From CAZSDP01 sp964605665 (GTDB lineage: Bacteria; Planctomycetota; UBA8108; UBA1146), in contig CAZSDP010000011.1 in the NCBI GenBank assembly GCA_964605665.1, forward strand, positions 62,001 through 126,000: a DNA stretch of 64,000 nucleotides, read 5' to 3'. Below are positions 19,836 through 29,617 of this stretch, piece by piece. Under the pieces are notes generated by a model. The model saw nothing but the letters and a program-made list of their open reading frames with translations, did not search any database and was not told the DNA's origin. The stretch's first letter is position 1. Each line of letters begins with the position of its first letter. The position numbers and the translations under genes are program-made.

Positions 19836-20312
19836 TCGCCGATAGGGATCAACGCTCGCCAACTTCGACTTGCTCTTGAGCATTTCTGGAGGATCTGACC
19901 GTCTCAAGAGGTAAACAACGACGGCCGCCAGCGGGAAGGCCAGCTTAGCCGTTTCTCCCACCCACAAGGGAACTCTGGTCATTTCGATGAACAACAGTTG
20001 TAACGTTTCGAGGAGCCCATCCACTTGAAGGGCATTGAGGTTGAATACCAAGTCCATGATGACGAAGAGCATTCCCGCCAAAAACGGATACAAGAACATT
20101 CCGAAGATTGCGGCGACGAACTGCTGCCCACGAATGAGTGGACGTAATACCCAAGCGGAAAAGAAGACCGCGACAAGTCCCGGGATCACGTAGTCTGAAC
20201 TCTTCGCGAGTGCTGGATCGATATCGGGAAACACGACAACACCTGCGGAGAACCGCAATACGCCATAGACGATTCCCGAGAGCAAAATTGAAGAGCAGAA
20301 GTAGCGGAACAA
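19830..20312 (-). CDS. small integral membrane protein of unknown function
   Basis: The 160-residue product has about four hydrophobic segments (YFCSSILLSGIVYGVLRF, VIPGLVAVFFSAWVL, AIFGMFLYPFLAGMLFVIM and a segment before the Lys-rich tail). I place the start at TTG 20312 because a strong GGAGGTG sits about six bases upstream and the longer reading adds residues without membrane character. It is likely in the inner membrane. I recognise no family. Its neighbours suggest a lipid or envelope role, but that is only context. Confidence 0.65.
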   Translation of the reverse strand: MFRYFCSSILLSGIVYGVLRFSAGVVVFPDIDPALAKSSDYVIPGLVAVFFSAWVLRPLIRGQQFVAAIFGMFLYPFLAGMLFVIMDLVFNLNALQVDGLLETLQLLFIEMTRVPLWVGETAKLAFPLAAVVVYLLRRSDPPEMLKSKSKLASVDPYRRS

Positions 20313-20586
20313 GGGTCCACCTCCAACGGTAGAGCCGGGCGCCAAGAAAGTAGCACTCTCCACTCGCCAGTCGTACCAACAAGAGTCACCAACGAGAGGG
20401 TGACACCGATCGCGGAAAAGGTACAGACGAAGTTTGGACACCGCACGATCGTCGTTGCTTCGCTGCCTACCCGGGGAGTGACGGAATGAAAAGCTTGCTC
20501 AAGCCTATCATCCACCGACCGTTATCGACGAATGGTCAGATCTTCGAGAGTTCACTCGCCCATCGACGAGAAGAAACGAATCGGCC

Positions 20587-21918
20587 TCAGAATTGGTCGC
20601 CATAGCTCCCGATGACTCGAGGGGAAATCGTGCCTCCACGCCAATCTGGCCGGGTAAACACAATTTGGACAGAGCTGATGTGTCTCTCAGCAAAGCCGCC
20701 CTCGCAATAGACGAGGTAGAACTCCCAGAGCCGACGAAATTGCTCATCCAGACCCAAGTCCGCAATCTCTGACTGATGGCGCTGCAGATTCACTCGCCAC
20801 TCCGCCAGAGTACGACAGTAGTGTGGAGTGAGATCTTCGAGATCACGTAGTCGCCAATCACTCGACGCTTGACTCGCCTGCAACAGAGCGGTCATTGAGG
20901 GGATGTTACTCCCGGGAAAGATGTAGCGCTTGATGAAGTCTACAGTGCGACGTGCTCGATCATAATATTGGTCTGCAATGGTGATCGCCTGCATTGCAAA
21001 CAACGCATCGGGGGTAGCGAGCCGCGCGCACTGACGGAAGAAGTCACGGTAGTACTCGTGGCCAACTGCTTCAATCATCTCGACTGACACGACTTTGTTG
21101 AATTGGCCTTTGAGATGTCGATAGTCTTCGAGTCGCATCTCGATACGATCGGACAAGCCCGCCTCTTCAACTCTTTCCGCCGCTAACCGATGCTGCTCTT
21201 GAGATATTGTGGTCGTCGTAACGCGACAACCATACTCTGCCGCCGCATGGATTGAAAACGCCCCCCAGCCGGTTCCGATCTCGAGCAGATGGTCGTTCGG
21301 GCCCAAATCGAGCTTTCGGCAAAGTCGATCGATTTTCGATATCTGCGCCTCTTCGAGAGTGGAATGTGGTTGGTCGAAAATCGCCGAGCTATAGGTCATC
21401 GTCTTGTCGAGAAGCAACTCGAAGAAGTCATTCGAAAGATCATAGTGTGCTGATATGTTGCGCCGACTTCCTCCGATGGAGTTTCTATTCAACCGATGCC
21501 AAACGGAGCGAATCGACTGTGCAACTCTTGAGAATCGTCCATCGACAGACTCCAGAGCTTTTCGGTTCCTGACCAATAGCCGGATCACGGAGACGAGATC
21601 GGGAGAATTCCACCAACCATCTCGATACGCTTCAGCGACCCCGACCACACCTCCGCGAATCACCTTGGAAAAGAACTGAGGGTCGTAGACCTGGATCTCA
21701 GCGGAAATACCACCGTCAGTCGACCCACAAAAGTGGTGAGCTGTTTCTCGGGTTCTGATCGTCAGCTCGCCAATCTCAAGATTCCGAATCGCCTGGAAGA
21801 GAGCCCTCTGAGCAAATGGAAGGCGCGCAGTGCGATTCTTGTCGCGGTTCCCAGCCTTTACCGAAGAATGGTTGGCAGCCCGACCGAGAACACCGGTGGA
21901 GTGTTCGTCGTTGCTCAT
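20587..21918 (-). CDS. cyclopropane-fatty-acyl-phospholipid synthase family methyltransferase
   Basis: The predicted 443-residue enzyme carries the SAM-binding motif LLEIGTGWGAFSIHAA, the KVVSVEMIEAVGHEYY segment and the FIKRYIFPGSNIPS segment typical of CFA synthases. The family adds a methylene or methyl group from SAM to the double bond of acyl chains in membrane phospholipids. The ATG at 21918 has CGGAG seven bases upstream and overlaps the preceding gene's stop as ATGA, so translation is coupled. It is last in an operon with DUF1365, an FAD oxidoreductase and a second CFA-like methyltransferase. Confidence 0.9.
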   Translation of the reverse strand: MSNDEHSTGVLGRAANHSSVKAGNRDKNRTARLPFAQRALFQAIRNLEIGELTIRTRETAHHFCGSTDGGISAEIQVYDPQFFSKVIRGGVVGVAEAYRDGWWNSPDLVSVIRLLVRNRKALESVDGRFSRVAQSIRSVWHRLNRNSIGGSRRNISAHYDLSNDFFELLLDKTMTYSSAIFDQPHSTLEEAQISKIDRLCRKLDLGPNDHLLEIGTGWGAFSIHAAAEYGCRVTTTTISQEQHRLAAERVEEAGLSDRIEMRLEDYRHLKGQFNKVVSVEMIEAVGHEYYRDFFRQCARLATPDALFAMQAITIADQYYDRARRTVDFIKRYIFPGSNIPSMTALLQASQASSDWRLRDLEDLTPHYCRTLAEWRVNLQRHQSEIADLGLDEQFRRLWEFYLVYCEGGFAERHISSVQIVFTRPDWRGGTISPRVIGSYGDQF

Positions 21919-22697
21919 GGGAGCGCTCCGATCTCTTTTCGTTTGTCGGGGTGGGGGAAGAAAGGAACTCTCTTCGCCCAAAGTCTAGCTGCTTGCCAAT
22001 AGATAGCGAGGTGTCCAACTGCGGTGACACATGGATTCCGAAGTAATGCCCCCGCCAGTTGTGGCCCGGTCAGTGCTCTTCGCTCTGCAAGTAGCCGAGA
22101 CTCGAAGACTCGCTCACCGTCATGATAGTTTTGCATCCAAACCTGTAGTGAATCTGATGGGTCGGAGAACCCCCAGTCATAGCGGTGATCGAGATCAAAG
22201 AAGGGGGAAACGTGGAACTTCTTATCGAGCATCGTGTGCCGTAATCCGTCGCGCGTCTCACCCACCGTGAGATCGACGACATAAGAGTATCTCTCTCGCC
22301 ACGGAGTGTTCGTAATCTCCGATAGAACCGCTTCGAGCGACACACCGTCCTCTGCATAGCAATAGTAGAACGTGACGGGGTTGAACACGTACCCAAAGTA
22401 CCTCGGGTGGGTCAGTACTCGAATCGGTCCCGAAACTGCATGCCCCAATTCGGTCTCAACGCGAATTCGCACCGCTTGCTCGAGCGTTAACTGTGGATCA
22501 CCAAAGTAGTCCTTGCGGTAGAAACTCGCGAAATTTGGCCGTTCCATCGACCACAACCATCGCCTTTGAAAGACTTGATCCAATTCGCCGAGATCGAGGT
22601 AAAGGTAGTGAATTCGGTAGCGAAACCGATGAACTCGAGGGAGGAACCTCTGGTGCATGATCGTTCCTCGGTAGAGTGCGCTGGTGAGTTCGTTCAC
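21915..22697 (-). CDS. DUF1365 family protein
   Basis: The 260-residue product starts with TSALYRGTIMHQRFLPRVHRF and contains LTHPRYFGYVFNPVTFYYCY, both characteristic of DUF1365 (COG3496). The function of the family is not settled; it is regularly encoded beside the FAD oxidoreductase and CFA synthase found here. The GTG start overlaps the upstream stop as GTGA, and the stop overlaps the next start as ATGA. Confidence 0.9.
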   Translation of the reverse strand: MNELTSALYRGTIMHQRFLPRVHRFRYRIHYLYLDLGELDQVFQRRWLWSMERPNFASFYRKDYFGDPQLTLEQAVRIRVETELGHAVSGPIRVLTHPRYFGYVFNPVTFYYCYAEDGVSLEAVLSEITNTPWRERYSYVVDLTVGETRDGLRHTMLDKKFHVSPFFDLDHRYDWGFSDPSDSLQVWMQNYHDGERVFESRLLAERRALTGPQLAGALLRNPCVTAVGHLAIYWQAARLWAKRVPFFPHPDKRKEIGALP

Positions 22698-23965
22698 GCA
22701 GCAGCCTCTCTTTGCCTCGTCGAAATTGAGCGAAGCACCGCTAAAGCGCTATTGACTCCATCCTCGTGAAATCCATAGCCCCAATATGCTCCGCAATAAT
22801 GGACACCACCAACGCCATCGATTTCAGAATGGCGCCTCTGAGCAACAATGCCCTCGTGAGTAAAGAGTGGGTGGTGGTAAGTCAAACGTTTCAAAACACG
22901 CGAAGGGTCGACACCTCGCGAGTCATTGAGTGTCACAAATATGTCCGCGGGAATGTCGAGTCCTTGAAGTCGGTTCATCCAATACGTAGCCCGGAGTTCC
23001 TCAGCGCCCGTGGCATCACTCTCGTCGATTCTGACGTTCCAACTCGACCAAGCACGGCGTAAATGAGGCATGAAAATTGGATCGGTATGAATGAGCACTT
23101 CATTACGACGGTAAGGAATCGCTCCGAGAATTTCTTTCTCGAGAGGATCTGCATCTTTGAGAATCTTCAACGCTTGGTCGCTATGACAAGAGAGGACCAC
23201 TCGATCGAAGTAGGCTACTTCTCCATTCGCTAGCCGGATCTCCACCGCACCATCGACGTCTCGCCTCACGGAAACCACCGCAGTTCGGAGCTGAATTCGG
23301 TCACGATATCGCGATGTCATCGGACCGATGTAACCTCGAGATCCCCCCTCTATCGTCAGCCATTGAGGGCGATCCTTCAGCTGCAAAAAACCGTGGTTAC
23401 TAAAGAAGCGCGCAAATGTCTGAATTGGAAAGTCGAGGAGCTCATGGGGGCTGGAGGACCAAACTGCCGCGCCCATCGGTAAAATGTGTTGTTCGATGAA
23501 GGCGGTCCCAAATCCACCTTCGTCGAGAGCCTGCCCCAACGTGACCTTGTCGAAATCGGAATCGAGATACCGATCGGCGCCTCGGTAGAAGCGCAGTACA
23601 TCTCGGAGCATTCCCCAGAATTTTGGGCGCAGGAGGTTCTTTCGCTGTGCGAAGAGTCCATTGATCGTAGTGCCGTTGTATTCAAGACCGCTTCGATCAT
23701 CTCTGACACTGAAACTCATGTCGGAGTCTCGGTACGATACGTTTAACTCTTCGAGAAGCTGAATGAAGTTCGGATAAGTCTTCTTGTTGAAAACGATGAA
23801 ACCACTATCGACACTTGTGGCGACTCCGTCGATCACAAAGTCGTGAGTATGAGTGTGACCTCCGATGTGATCACCCGCCTCAAAAACCGTGATGTCGTGA
23901 TCAGGTGCCAGTCGGTGAGCGACCACCAATCCGGAAATTCCTGTACCAACGACTGCGATCTTCAT
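22694..23965 (-). CDS. FAD-dependent amine-oxidase-like protein (COG2907 type)
   Basis: The predicted 423-residue protein opens with the FAD-binding motif IAVVGTGISGLVVAHRL and continues with ITVFEAGDHIGGHTHTH, as in COG2907. The C-terminal part has VHYCGAYWGYGFHEDGVNSA, the FAD-closing region. In operons of this type it is thought to oxidise or desaturate methylated acyl chains together with the CFA-like methylase; the reaction here is inference. Overlaps of four bases at both ends show tight coupling. Confidence 0.88.
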   Translation of the reverse strand: MKIAVVGTGISGLVVAHRLAPDHDITVFEAGDHIGGHTHTHDFVIDGVATSVDSGFIVFNKKTYPNFIQLLEELNVSYRDSDMSFSVRDDRSGLEYNGTTINGLFAQRKNLLRPKFWGMLRDVLRFYRGADRYLDSDFDKVTLGQALDEGGFGTAFIEQHILPMGAAVWSSSPHELLDFPIQTFARFFSNHGFLQLKDRPQWLTIEGGSRGYIGPMTSRYRDRIQLRTAVVSVRRDVDGAVEIRLANGEVAYFDRVVLSCHSDQALKILKDADPLEKEILGAIPYRRNEVLIHTDPIFMPHLRRAWSSWNVRIDESDATGAEELRATYWMNRLQGLDIPADIFVTLNDSRGVDPSRVLKRLTYHHPLFTHEGIVAQRRHSEIDGVGGVHYCGAYWGYGFHEDGVNSALAVLRSISTRQREAAA

Positions 23966-25002
23966 GCTTCACACACCGGTTTCAGGAGAAAGTGCGACAC
24001 GATCCATTCTTCACCAGCATCGAAACCAAACAGTTCTGCACAGGAGATGAAGAATAATCGCCACCGGTGGAACCAGCGCGACGCTTGGTCAACTCCATAC
24101 GTACGCTCCAAAATCGGCCAAATCTCATCACGGCGATTCTCGAGATTCTGAAGCCAGGCCTCTGATGTCTTTTCGTAATGAGTTCCGTTGACGACCCAAT
24201 CATGCTCGACCTCAAAGGGGATATCGAGAAACCGGAGCAGATCGTGAGAAGGCATCATGCCACCGGTAAAGAAGTGTTCTGCCATCCAGTCATTCGCCCC
24301 AGCGACTTCAAATGGATAACACAGCTTCTGGTGAGCAAAGACATGAAGGAATACTCTGCCCTCTTCCTCGATCCAGCCTCTGACACGACCGAGCAGCTTC
24401 TCCCAATTCCGCATGTGTTCGAACATTTCAACGGACACAACCCGGTCGTAGCGGCCTGATGCTTGAAACTCATTCATGTCACAGGTGATCACCTGCACAT
24501 TTTCAATGCCGCGAGCGCGCGCCTGCTCGAGGATCCACTGACGTTGAGAGTTTGAGTTGGAAACTGCGGTGATCTTCGCGGTTCGATAGTTCTCCGCCAT
24601 CCACAGAGTCAGCGAACCCCAGCCGCAACCGAGCTCGAGGATCCGCTGACCCTCCGCCAGCTTCGCCCGTTCACATGTCAAAGCCAACATCGACGCTTCC
24701 GCTTCGGCTAGGTCGGTCACCCCCGGCGGAAAGTAGGCACTCGAGTATTTTCGATGTGGACCGAGCACCTGAGCATAGAAGTCGGCAGGGACCTCATAGT
24801 GCTGCTCATTGGCGGCCTCCGGCACCAAGGCGACCGGTGAATTCCGCATCACATCGGCCCAGAGCTGAATCGACTCTTCGCGCCCACTGTCCATTTTTTG
24901 GACTGTCTGCTCGAGGCGGCGGCGCAAAAGGCGGCGAATTCCCCACCGTTCGAGTGACTCTGGAACCAGACCACGCTCAGCCAAGACGATTCCGGACTTC
25001 AT
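23962..25002 (-). CDS. CFA-family SAM-dependent methyltransferase (first gene of lipid operon)
   Basis: The 346-residue product has the SAM motif ILELGCGWGSLTLWMAE, then DRVVSVEMFEHMRNWEKLL and EHFFTGGMMPSHDLL. This shorter COG2230 member lacks the N-terminal domain of the 443-residue CFA synthase at the other end of the operon. The two therefore likely methylate different positions or substrates. The stop overlaps the next start as ATGA. The divergent plus-strand operon begins about 195 bp away, so the shared intergenic region probably controls both. Confidence 0.87.
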   Translation of the reverse strand: MKSGIVLAERGLVPESLERWGIRRLLRRRLEQTVQKMDSGREESIQLWADVMRNSPVALVPEAANEQHYEVPADFYAQVLGPHRKYSSAYFPPGVTDLAEAEASMLALTCERAKLAEGQRILELGCGWGSLTLWMAENYRTAKITAVSNSNSQRQWILEQARARGIENVQVITCDMNEFQASGRYDRVVSVEMFEHMRNWEKLLGRVRGWIEEEGRVFLHVFAHQKLCYPFEVAGANDWMAEHFFTGGMMPSHDLLRFLDIPFEVEHDWVVNGTHYEKTSEAWLQNLENRRDEIWPILERTYGVDQASRWFHRWRLFFISCAELFGFDAGEEWIVSHFLLKPVCEA

Positions 25003-25197
25003 CGATCCTCCACAACCAGAAGGGAATTCAGGACTTTCGGGGTAGTCAGGCCATCCAACTTCAGCGAGGCTGGAGAGCGAGAACCAATCTCATAGTGCCA
25101 ATTGACGCCGATGGGAATCCATTCGTCAGGTTCGGTCGAAGTGGTTTCAGGAAAGATACGTACCCAGTGACTGATCGTGGGGAGGCCCCCGAATCGA

Positions 25198-25778
25198 TGA
25201 ACGGGAAAAAGGCGGCAATCGTTGGAAACTTCCTCCTTTGGCAAGCAGGGTGGTTTGCGGCAATTATTGGAGCGGGCAGAGGTTACCCCATCGAAGGATC
25301 GATTGCGGTCGCCCTTCTCGTCTCCCTCGCGCTCTCTCTTCGCGGCGCACTGAGGAAAGAGATCTCCTTCGTCGTGGCCGCAACTCTGTGCGGTTACGCC
25401 ATCGACTCCACTCTCGTCTTGGCCGGTTGGATCGAATTTCCTGACAAGGCAAGTCTCGGTCAGCCTTCGACTCTCTGGATGTCGCTTCTATGGGCGAACC
25501 TCGCGGCCCAGATCGGTCCAGGGGGCGCCTTTGGTTGGATCGATGGCAAGATGCGTCTCGCCGCCATCATCGGAGCGACCAGTGGCCCTCTCGCTTATTA
25601 CGGCGGGGCGAAGTTGGGCGCCATCACCTTCACCGATCCGAAAATCACCGGCCTGATAGCTCTCGCTGTTCTCTGGGGAGTTGCTTTCCCCGCGTTGTAT
25701 TGGCTAAGAGGTTGTTTCACTGATCGGAGATCGAACCGAGCAGTCACTGCCCCCTTGACTGAAGAGAGTGCGGAATGA
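25198..25778 (+). CDS. DUF2878 membrane protein
   Basis: The 193-residue product is almost entirely transmembrane, with FLLWQAGWFAAIIGAGRG near the start and WMSLLWANLAAQIGPGGA in the middle, typical of DUF2878. The ATG at 25198 begins the family-like sequence; upstream in-frame sequence lies over the divergent methyltransferase gene and is not used. The stop overlaps the next start. The family is often found in the same neighbourhood as DUF1365 and CFA synthases. The function is unknown. Confidence 0.85.
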
Positions 25779-26566
25779 GTGCACCCACCTGGCAAGTTTG
25801 GTTCGGCAGTTGGCTCGTGGTTGCAGTGACCATGGCGATTCTCTGGCAGATCCAGCGTCGCACTCTCAACGCCGGAATTGTCGACGTCGCTTGGAGCTTC
25901 GCGACCGGACTTGTCGGTCTGGCCTTCTGCATCTTCGGCGAGGGTGACGAGACACGTCGGTTGCTCTTAGGTGCGCTGATCACAACCTGGGGCTTGCGTC
26001 TCGGCTTCCATCTTTGGCGCAGAATGCTTCGCGAACCGGAAGATGGTCGCTACACCGCAATTCGAGAGAAAACTGGAGAACGTGCGGACCGATGGCTCTT
26101 CGTCTTCTTTCAGGTCCAGGCCATCTGGGCGTTGATGTTCGCTTCGCCACTCTACTTCGCCGCTCAGAACAGCTCACCTGGTCTAGGAGTCACCGACTTT
26201 CTGGGGATCGCGATTTGGATCTTGGCCATCGGTGGGGAGTCTCTCGCTGATCGACAACTCGCTGCGTTCAAGAGCGATCCAGAAAATCGGGGAGGTGTCT
26301 GCCGGAGAGGCCTTTGGGCATGGTCGCGCCACCCCAACTACTTCTTCGAATGGACCCATTGGTTCGCCTATGTACTGATCGGTTGGAACGCTCCAAACGG
26401 TTGGCTCACCTTATTGGGCCCAATAATCATGCTGTTCTTCTTGTTGAAGATCACTGGCATTCCACCGACTGAAAAGCGTGCGCTCGAAAGCCGAGGAGAC
26501 GAGTACCGCCGGTACCAAAGAGAGGTCAGCGCATTTCTTCCGCTGCCCCCTCGAGTCGCTCCCTAA
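25775..26566 (+). CDS. DUF1295 family membrane protein (steroid 5-alpha-reductase-like)
   Basis: The 263-residue polytopic protein carries VDVAWSFATGLVGLAF, WGLRLGFHLWRRM, the LWAWSRHPNYFFEW signature and YQREVSAFLPLPPR at the end, matching DUF1295. The fold is related to steroid 5-alpha-reductases and isoprenylcysteine methyltransferases, so a reaction on a membrane lipid is likely but not proven. It overlaps DUF2878 by four bases. Confidence 0.9.
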   Translation: MSAPTWQVWFGSWLVVAVTMAILWQIQRRTLNAGIVDVAWSFATGLVGLAFCIFGEGDETRRLLLGALITTWGLRLGFHLWRRMLREPEDGRYTAIREKTGERADRWLFVFFQVQAIWALMFASPLYFAAQNSSPGLGVTDFLGIAIWILAIGGESLADRQLAAFKSDPENRGGVCRRGLWAWSRHPNYFFEWTHWFAYVLIGWNAPNGWLTLLGPIIMLFFLLKITGIPPTEKRALESRGDEYRRYQREVSAFLPLPPRVAP

Positions 26567-26580
26567 CGAGAAGGAGTCCC

Positions 26581-26934
26581 ATGACTCGCGATCTTCCGCC
26601 GGTTCCCCCCACCGCTGGACTCTTGTCAGCTCTACTCTTCTGCGCTCTTGCGCTCTTTGTCGGATTGGGATTCTCGAGCGGCACCAGCCTTTGGGACACA
26701 CTCACCCAAATGTTCGAAGACCCCTGGGGTCGAGCAACGTTGGTCGATCTTTTGGTCGGATTCCTGCTCTTCGGAATGTGGCTCTGGTCTCGAGAGGCGT
26801 CAAAACCGCGCGCACTTCTTTGGATCATCGCAACATTTATGCTCGGGAATCTCGTTCCTTGCGTTTACGTGATCCTCGCTGCTCTCCGAGGAAAGAGACG
26901 CGCTGCTGGTGAAGGCGACCCGATCACGACTTAA
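26581..26934 (+). CDS. small membrane protein, DUF1475/DUF2834-like
   Basis: The 117-residue product has three hydrophobic segments (LLSALLFCALALFVGLGF; LVDLLVGFLLFGMWLW; LLWIIATFMLGNLVPCVYV). The DPWGRATLVDLLVGF motif recalls DUF1475-like proteins seen beside DUF1295. AGAAGGAG sits upstream of the ATG. It is the last gene of the three-gene plus-strand membrane operon. Confidence 0.75.
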   Translation: MTRDLPPVPPTAGLLSALLFCALALFVGLGFSSGTSLWDTLTQMFEDPWGRATLVDLLVGFLLFGMWLWSREASKPRALLWIIATFMLGNLVPCVYVILAALRGKRRAAGEGDPITT

Positions 26935-26992
26935 GGGGTCTGCTCGGTGAGTCTCAGTACTTCCAGTTCCTGATCGATCCCGACCCGGGATG

Positions 26993-27040
26993 AAAAGAGC
27001 CGAGTTTCACTTCGAAGATGAAGCGAAACTCGGCTTCTTC
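26993..27040. terminator. bidirectional terminator
   Basis: An 11-bp perfect stem pairs AGCCGAGTTTC (26998-27008) with GAAACTCGGCT (27025-27035). It lies between the converging DUF1475-like gene and the DUF3798 gene. On the minus strand the stem is followed by CTTTTC; on the plus strand by TCTTC. Confidence 0.7.
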
Positions 27041-27117
27041 ACATGTGTCGACCAACCCACGAAGCGTGCTAGGACGAGCGCTCGATCTCGGTTGATCGCA
27101 CACCGAGGAGTTCTTGC

Positions 27118-28317
27118 TTACAGCGGAACGTTCTCCGCAATCACCATGACAAAGTTGTCGTGGTCTGCGAAGGGCCCGAGCTCCACCCCGATATCTCCGA
27201 GATCCTCGAGCAATCCCTTGATCACCGCCAGATCGGTGAGCTCCGCCTTGCCGTGAACATTCGCTTTCGCCAATTCAACCAGCGCCTCGATCATCACAAT
27301 GTGCATCGAAACTTCCCAGCTTCCGAAGCGACCGCTCATCTGCTTCTCGGAGATCTTGTCGGAGATCGCCTTACGAATGTAGCCCATGTCGCCGGCGGAA
27401 GCCTCGTCGATCGAAATTCCAAGGGCGCCTGGATAGCCGTGGGTTGGGCTTGGACAGCACTGCTCGGTAAAGATTGCGCCGCCCTCGAGCGAAGCTCGAA
27501 TCAGTGGTTCCTGCATCGCGCAATTGGTCGAAAAGAAGGAGGTGTTCTGACCATATTGAGCAATCTGTCGCGGAACGTCTTCCAACACAAACTTCTGAGC
27601 GCCGGGAATCCCCTGATCACCGGTGGGATCAGGAGCATTCACCGAGACAAACTCGAGTCCTTCTTTTTCGCAAACCTGCCGCATGATGTCTCGACGTTGC
27701 GACAAGATCTCGATCGACATGTGCCTCGGGAACGTGTAATGCACGAAGGTCGTCGCCCCCATTTTCTTGGCGTTTTCGATGATGGTCTTCCCGCGCATCA
27801 AATCATCGGTCTGAATCGCAAGATCTGCATACTCAGCAATTTGATGCGGGTCCTCTTGGGGCGAAACCAGGAGGAAGATCAGGTCATCGCGCTTACGACG
27901 AGCCTTCTGAATTGCCGGCAGAGTTCCAGGAACTGCTTGAGCGATGACGATCGCCTTCACCTCTGGATCATCAACCATCTGCATCAACTGCGTGATGGTT
28001 GTCTCTTGCTCCGTCATGAAGTTATCTGGATACGTTCGGTGAACGATCATCTCATCACCATAGCGCTCGATGACTCGTTCTGCTCCGCGATACTCGTCTT
28101 CACCTTGAGACACGGTTCCCGTCAAGATGCCGATTTTGAAGTCCAGCTCTCCGGCATCGACCTTCTTCGCGGTCACCTCCGGATACTCCGGAATGGTCAC
28201 CGGTCCTCCTGCTTGGGAGCCGGCTTGGTTCGGCACTTTTGCGGTGCAACCGATGAGTGCGATCACGAGGGTTGCGGCGACCATGAGGCCAACGCGCCCA
28301 AACCTGCCTCGAATCAT
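27118..28317 (-). CDS. DUF3798 substrate-binding lipoprotein of an ABC importer
   Basis: The 399-residue product has a lipoprotein signal with lipobox ALIGC. The mature part (FKIGILTGTVSQGEDEYRG, VIAQAVPGTLPAIQKARRK, THGYPGALGISID) matches DUF3798, related to type I periplasmic binding proteins. GGAAGGA lies six bases before the ATG at 28317. It follows the two permeases and ATPase on the same strand after 190 bp, so it most likely delivers ligand to them. The ligand is unknown; the permease type suggests a sugar, nucleoside or similar polar compound. Confidence 0.88.
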   Translation of the reverse strand: MIRGRFGRVGLMVAATLVIALIGCTAKVPNQAGSQAGGPVTIPEYPEVTAKKVDAGELDFKIGILTGTVSQGEDEYRGAERVIERYGDEMIVHRTYPDNFMTEQETTITQLMQMVDDPEVKAIVIAQAVPGTLPAIQKARRKRDDLIFLLVSPQEDPHQIAEYADLAIQTDDLMRGKTIIENAKKMGATTFVHYTFPRHMSIEILSQRRDIMRQVCEKEGLEFVSVNAPDPTGDQGIPGAQKFVLEDVPRQIAQYGQNTSFFSTNCAMQEPLIRASLEGGAIFTEQCCPSPTHGYPGALGISIDEASAGDMGYIRKAISDKISEKQMSGRFGSWEVSMHIVMIEALVELAKANVHGKAELTDLAVIKGLLEDLGDIGVELGPFADHDNFVMVIAENVPL

Positions 28318-28507
28318 ATTTCGTCCTTCCGGAGTTCCAGTACTGCGAGGTGATGCTTCAATGATTTATGGAATGACCCGAACTGGTCTATCCTCACTGG
28401 GAGCCGAGATTGTAACGGTTCTTGGTAGCGCCGTCTGCGGAGAGGAGCTGAAGCGAGGGTCTGTCGCGAATTGGCGAAGGAAAGCCACTGAAGCCAACCT
28501 CCGATGC

Positions 28508-29617
28508 TCAGGCCGCTTCTGCTTCAGAACTACTTTTTCGCGATTTCCACGCGTGAAGTGCCAAGGTGACACCAACGATGGCATAAACGAAGAACTCTCG
28601 GAAATACTCGCCGATCATCGGAGTGTCTGTCTTCTGACCAGCCCTCGAAACGATCACGAGAAGTGAGTGAAACAGAATGGTGCCGATCACGGCATTTCTA
28701 ACCCCGGCCTTCGAGACCGTGGCCCCTCCTACCAGCAACGCGGCAATCGCATAAAAGCCGACCTGCTCATGGCTGGTGAACGTGTTCATCACTCCCATGT
28801 TCTGGAGGAAAATCACCTGACCGAGCCCAGCAAGCGCCATCGAGATGATGATCGCGATGATCCTGCCACGTGCGACGCGAATCCCAGCAACTTCCGCAAC
28901 GTGGGAATCTTGTCCGATAGCACGAAGGTCTTGGCCGAGCTTCGTGCGCATGAACCAACGAATTCCCAAAATCAGCAGGACACAAGCGAGTAGCGTGAAG
29001 ACCGGGATCTCAAGGAATGTGACCCCATCCCATTTCAAAGGAAAGGACCCGTCAAAGTCCCAACTCCGTGGGAGCGGCGCGTCTAGTCCCCGACGGGTCG
29101 CTTCGAGATTCACCGTCACTCGAAGTCCCATTCCTTGCGGAAGGAGCAGATCAGGGTGTCGGAGGGGAATCACTGGACCCGCCAAGATCAAGAATAGGAA
29201 CTGATAGAGTCCATTCGCGAAGAAGCCCAAAATGATGCCTGCGATCATCTCTCGACCTGGCGTCTTGTTGAAGAACTTACCAGTGATGATTCCGAGCAAC
29301 ACCGCTATCGGCAGGGAGACCAACATCGCGACGGAGATACCGAGTAAGCCCCCGATCTCACCATTCTCTGCGACCATCAGGCCGATCTGACCAGCCATCG
29401 CCCCCACCACGATAGCGAAGTTCAAACCGAGGCCAGCGACCACCGGAACGATCAAGGCGAGCACCAAGAAGAGATTGCGAAAGACCCGCTCGCCCACCTC
29501 GTACATCACAGAGGACAACCGCAGTTCCCCCACGAACATGCCGATGATGCAGATCAATCCGAACAGCAACGGCACAATGTTCGAAGTCACAAAGTCTCGG
29601 ATCTTGGGGTTGATCAT
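28508..29617 (-). CDS. ABC transporter permease, ribose/nucleoside type (second)
   Basis: This 369-residue polytopic permease belongs to the BPD_transp_2 family. It shows LILGIRWFMRTKLGQDLRA, GQDSHVAEVAGIRVARGRI and the AGLGQVIFLQNMGVMNTF region, the arrangement of branched-chain, ribose and nucleoside permeases. Its start overlaps the stop of the first permease by four bases. Confidence 0.9.
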   Translation of the reverse strand: MINPKIRDFVTSNIVPLLFGLICIIGMFVGELRLSSVMYEVGERVFRNLFLVLALIVPVVAGLGLNFAIVVGAMAGQIGLMVAENGEIGGLLGISVAMLVSLPIAVLLGIITGKFFNKTPGREMIAGIILGFFANGLYQFLFLILAGPVIPLRHPDLLLPQGMGLRVTVNLEATRRGLDAPLPRSWDFDGSFPLKWDGVTFLEIPVFTLLACVLLILGIRWFMRTKLGQDLRAIGQDSHVAEVAGIRVARGRIIAIIISMALAGLGQVIFLQNMGVMNTFTSHEQVGFYAIAALLVGGATVSKAGVRNAVIGTILFHSLLVIVSRAGQKTDTPMIGEYFREFFVYAIVGVTLALHAWKSRKSSSEAEAA

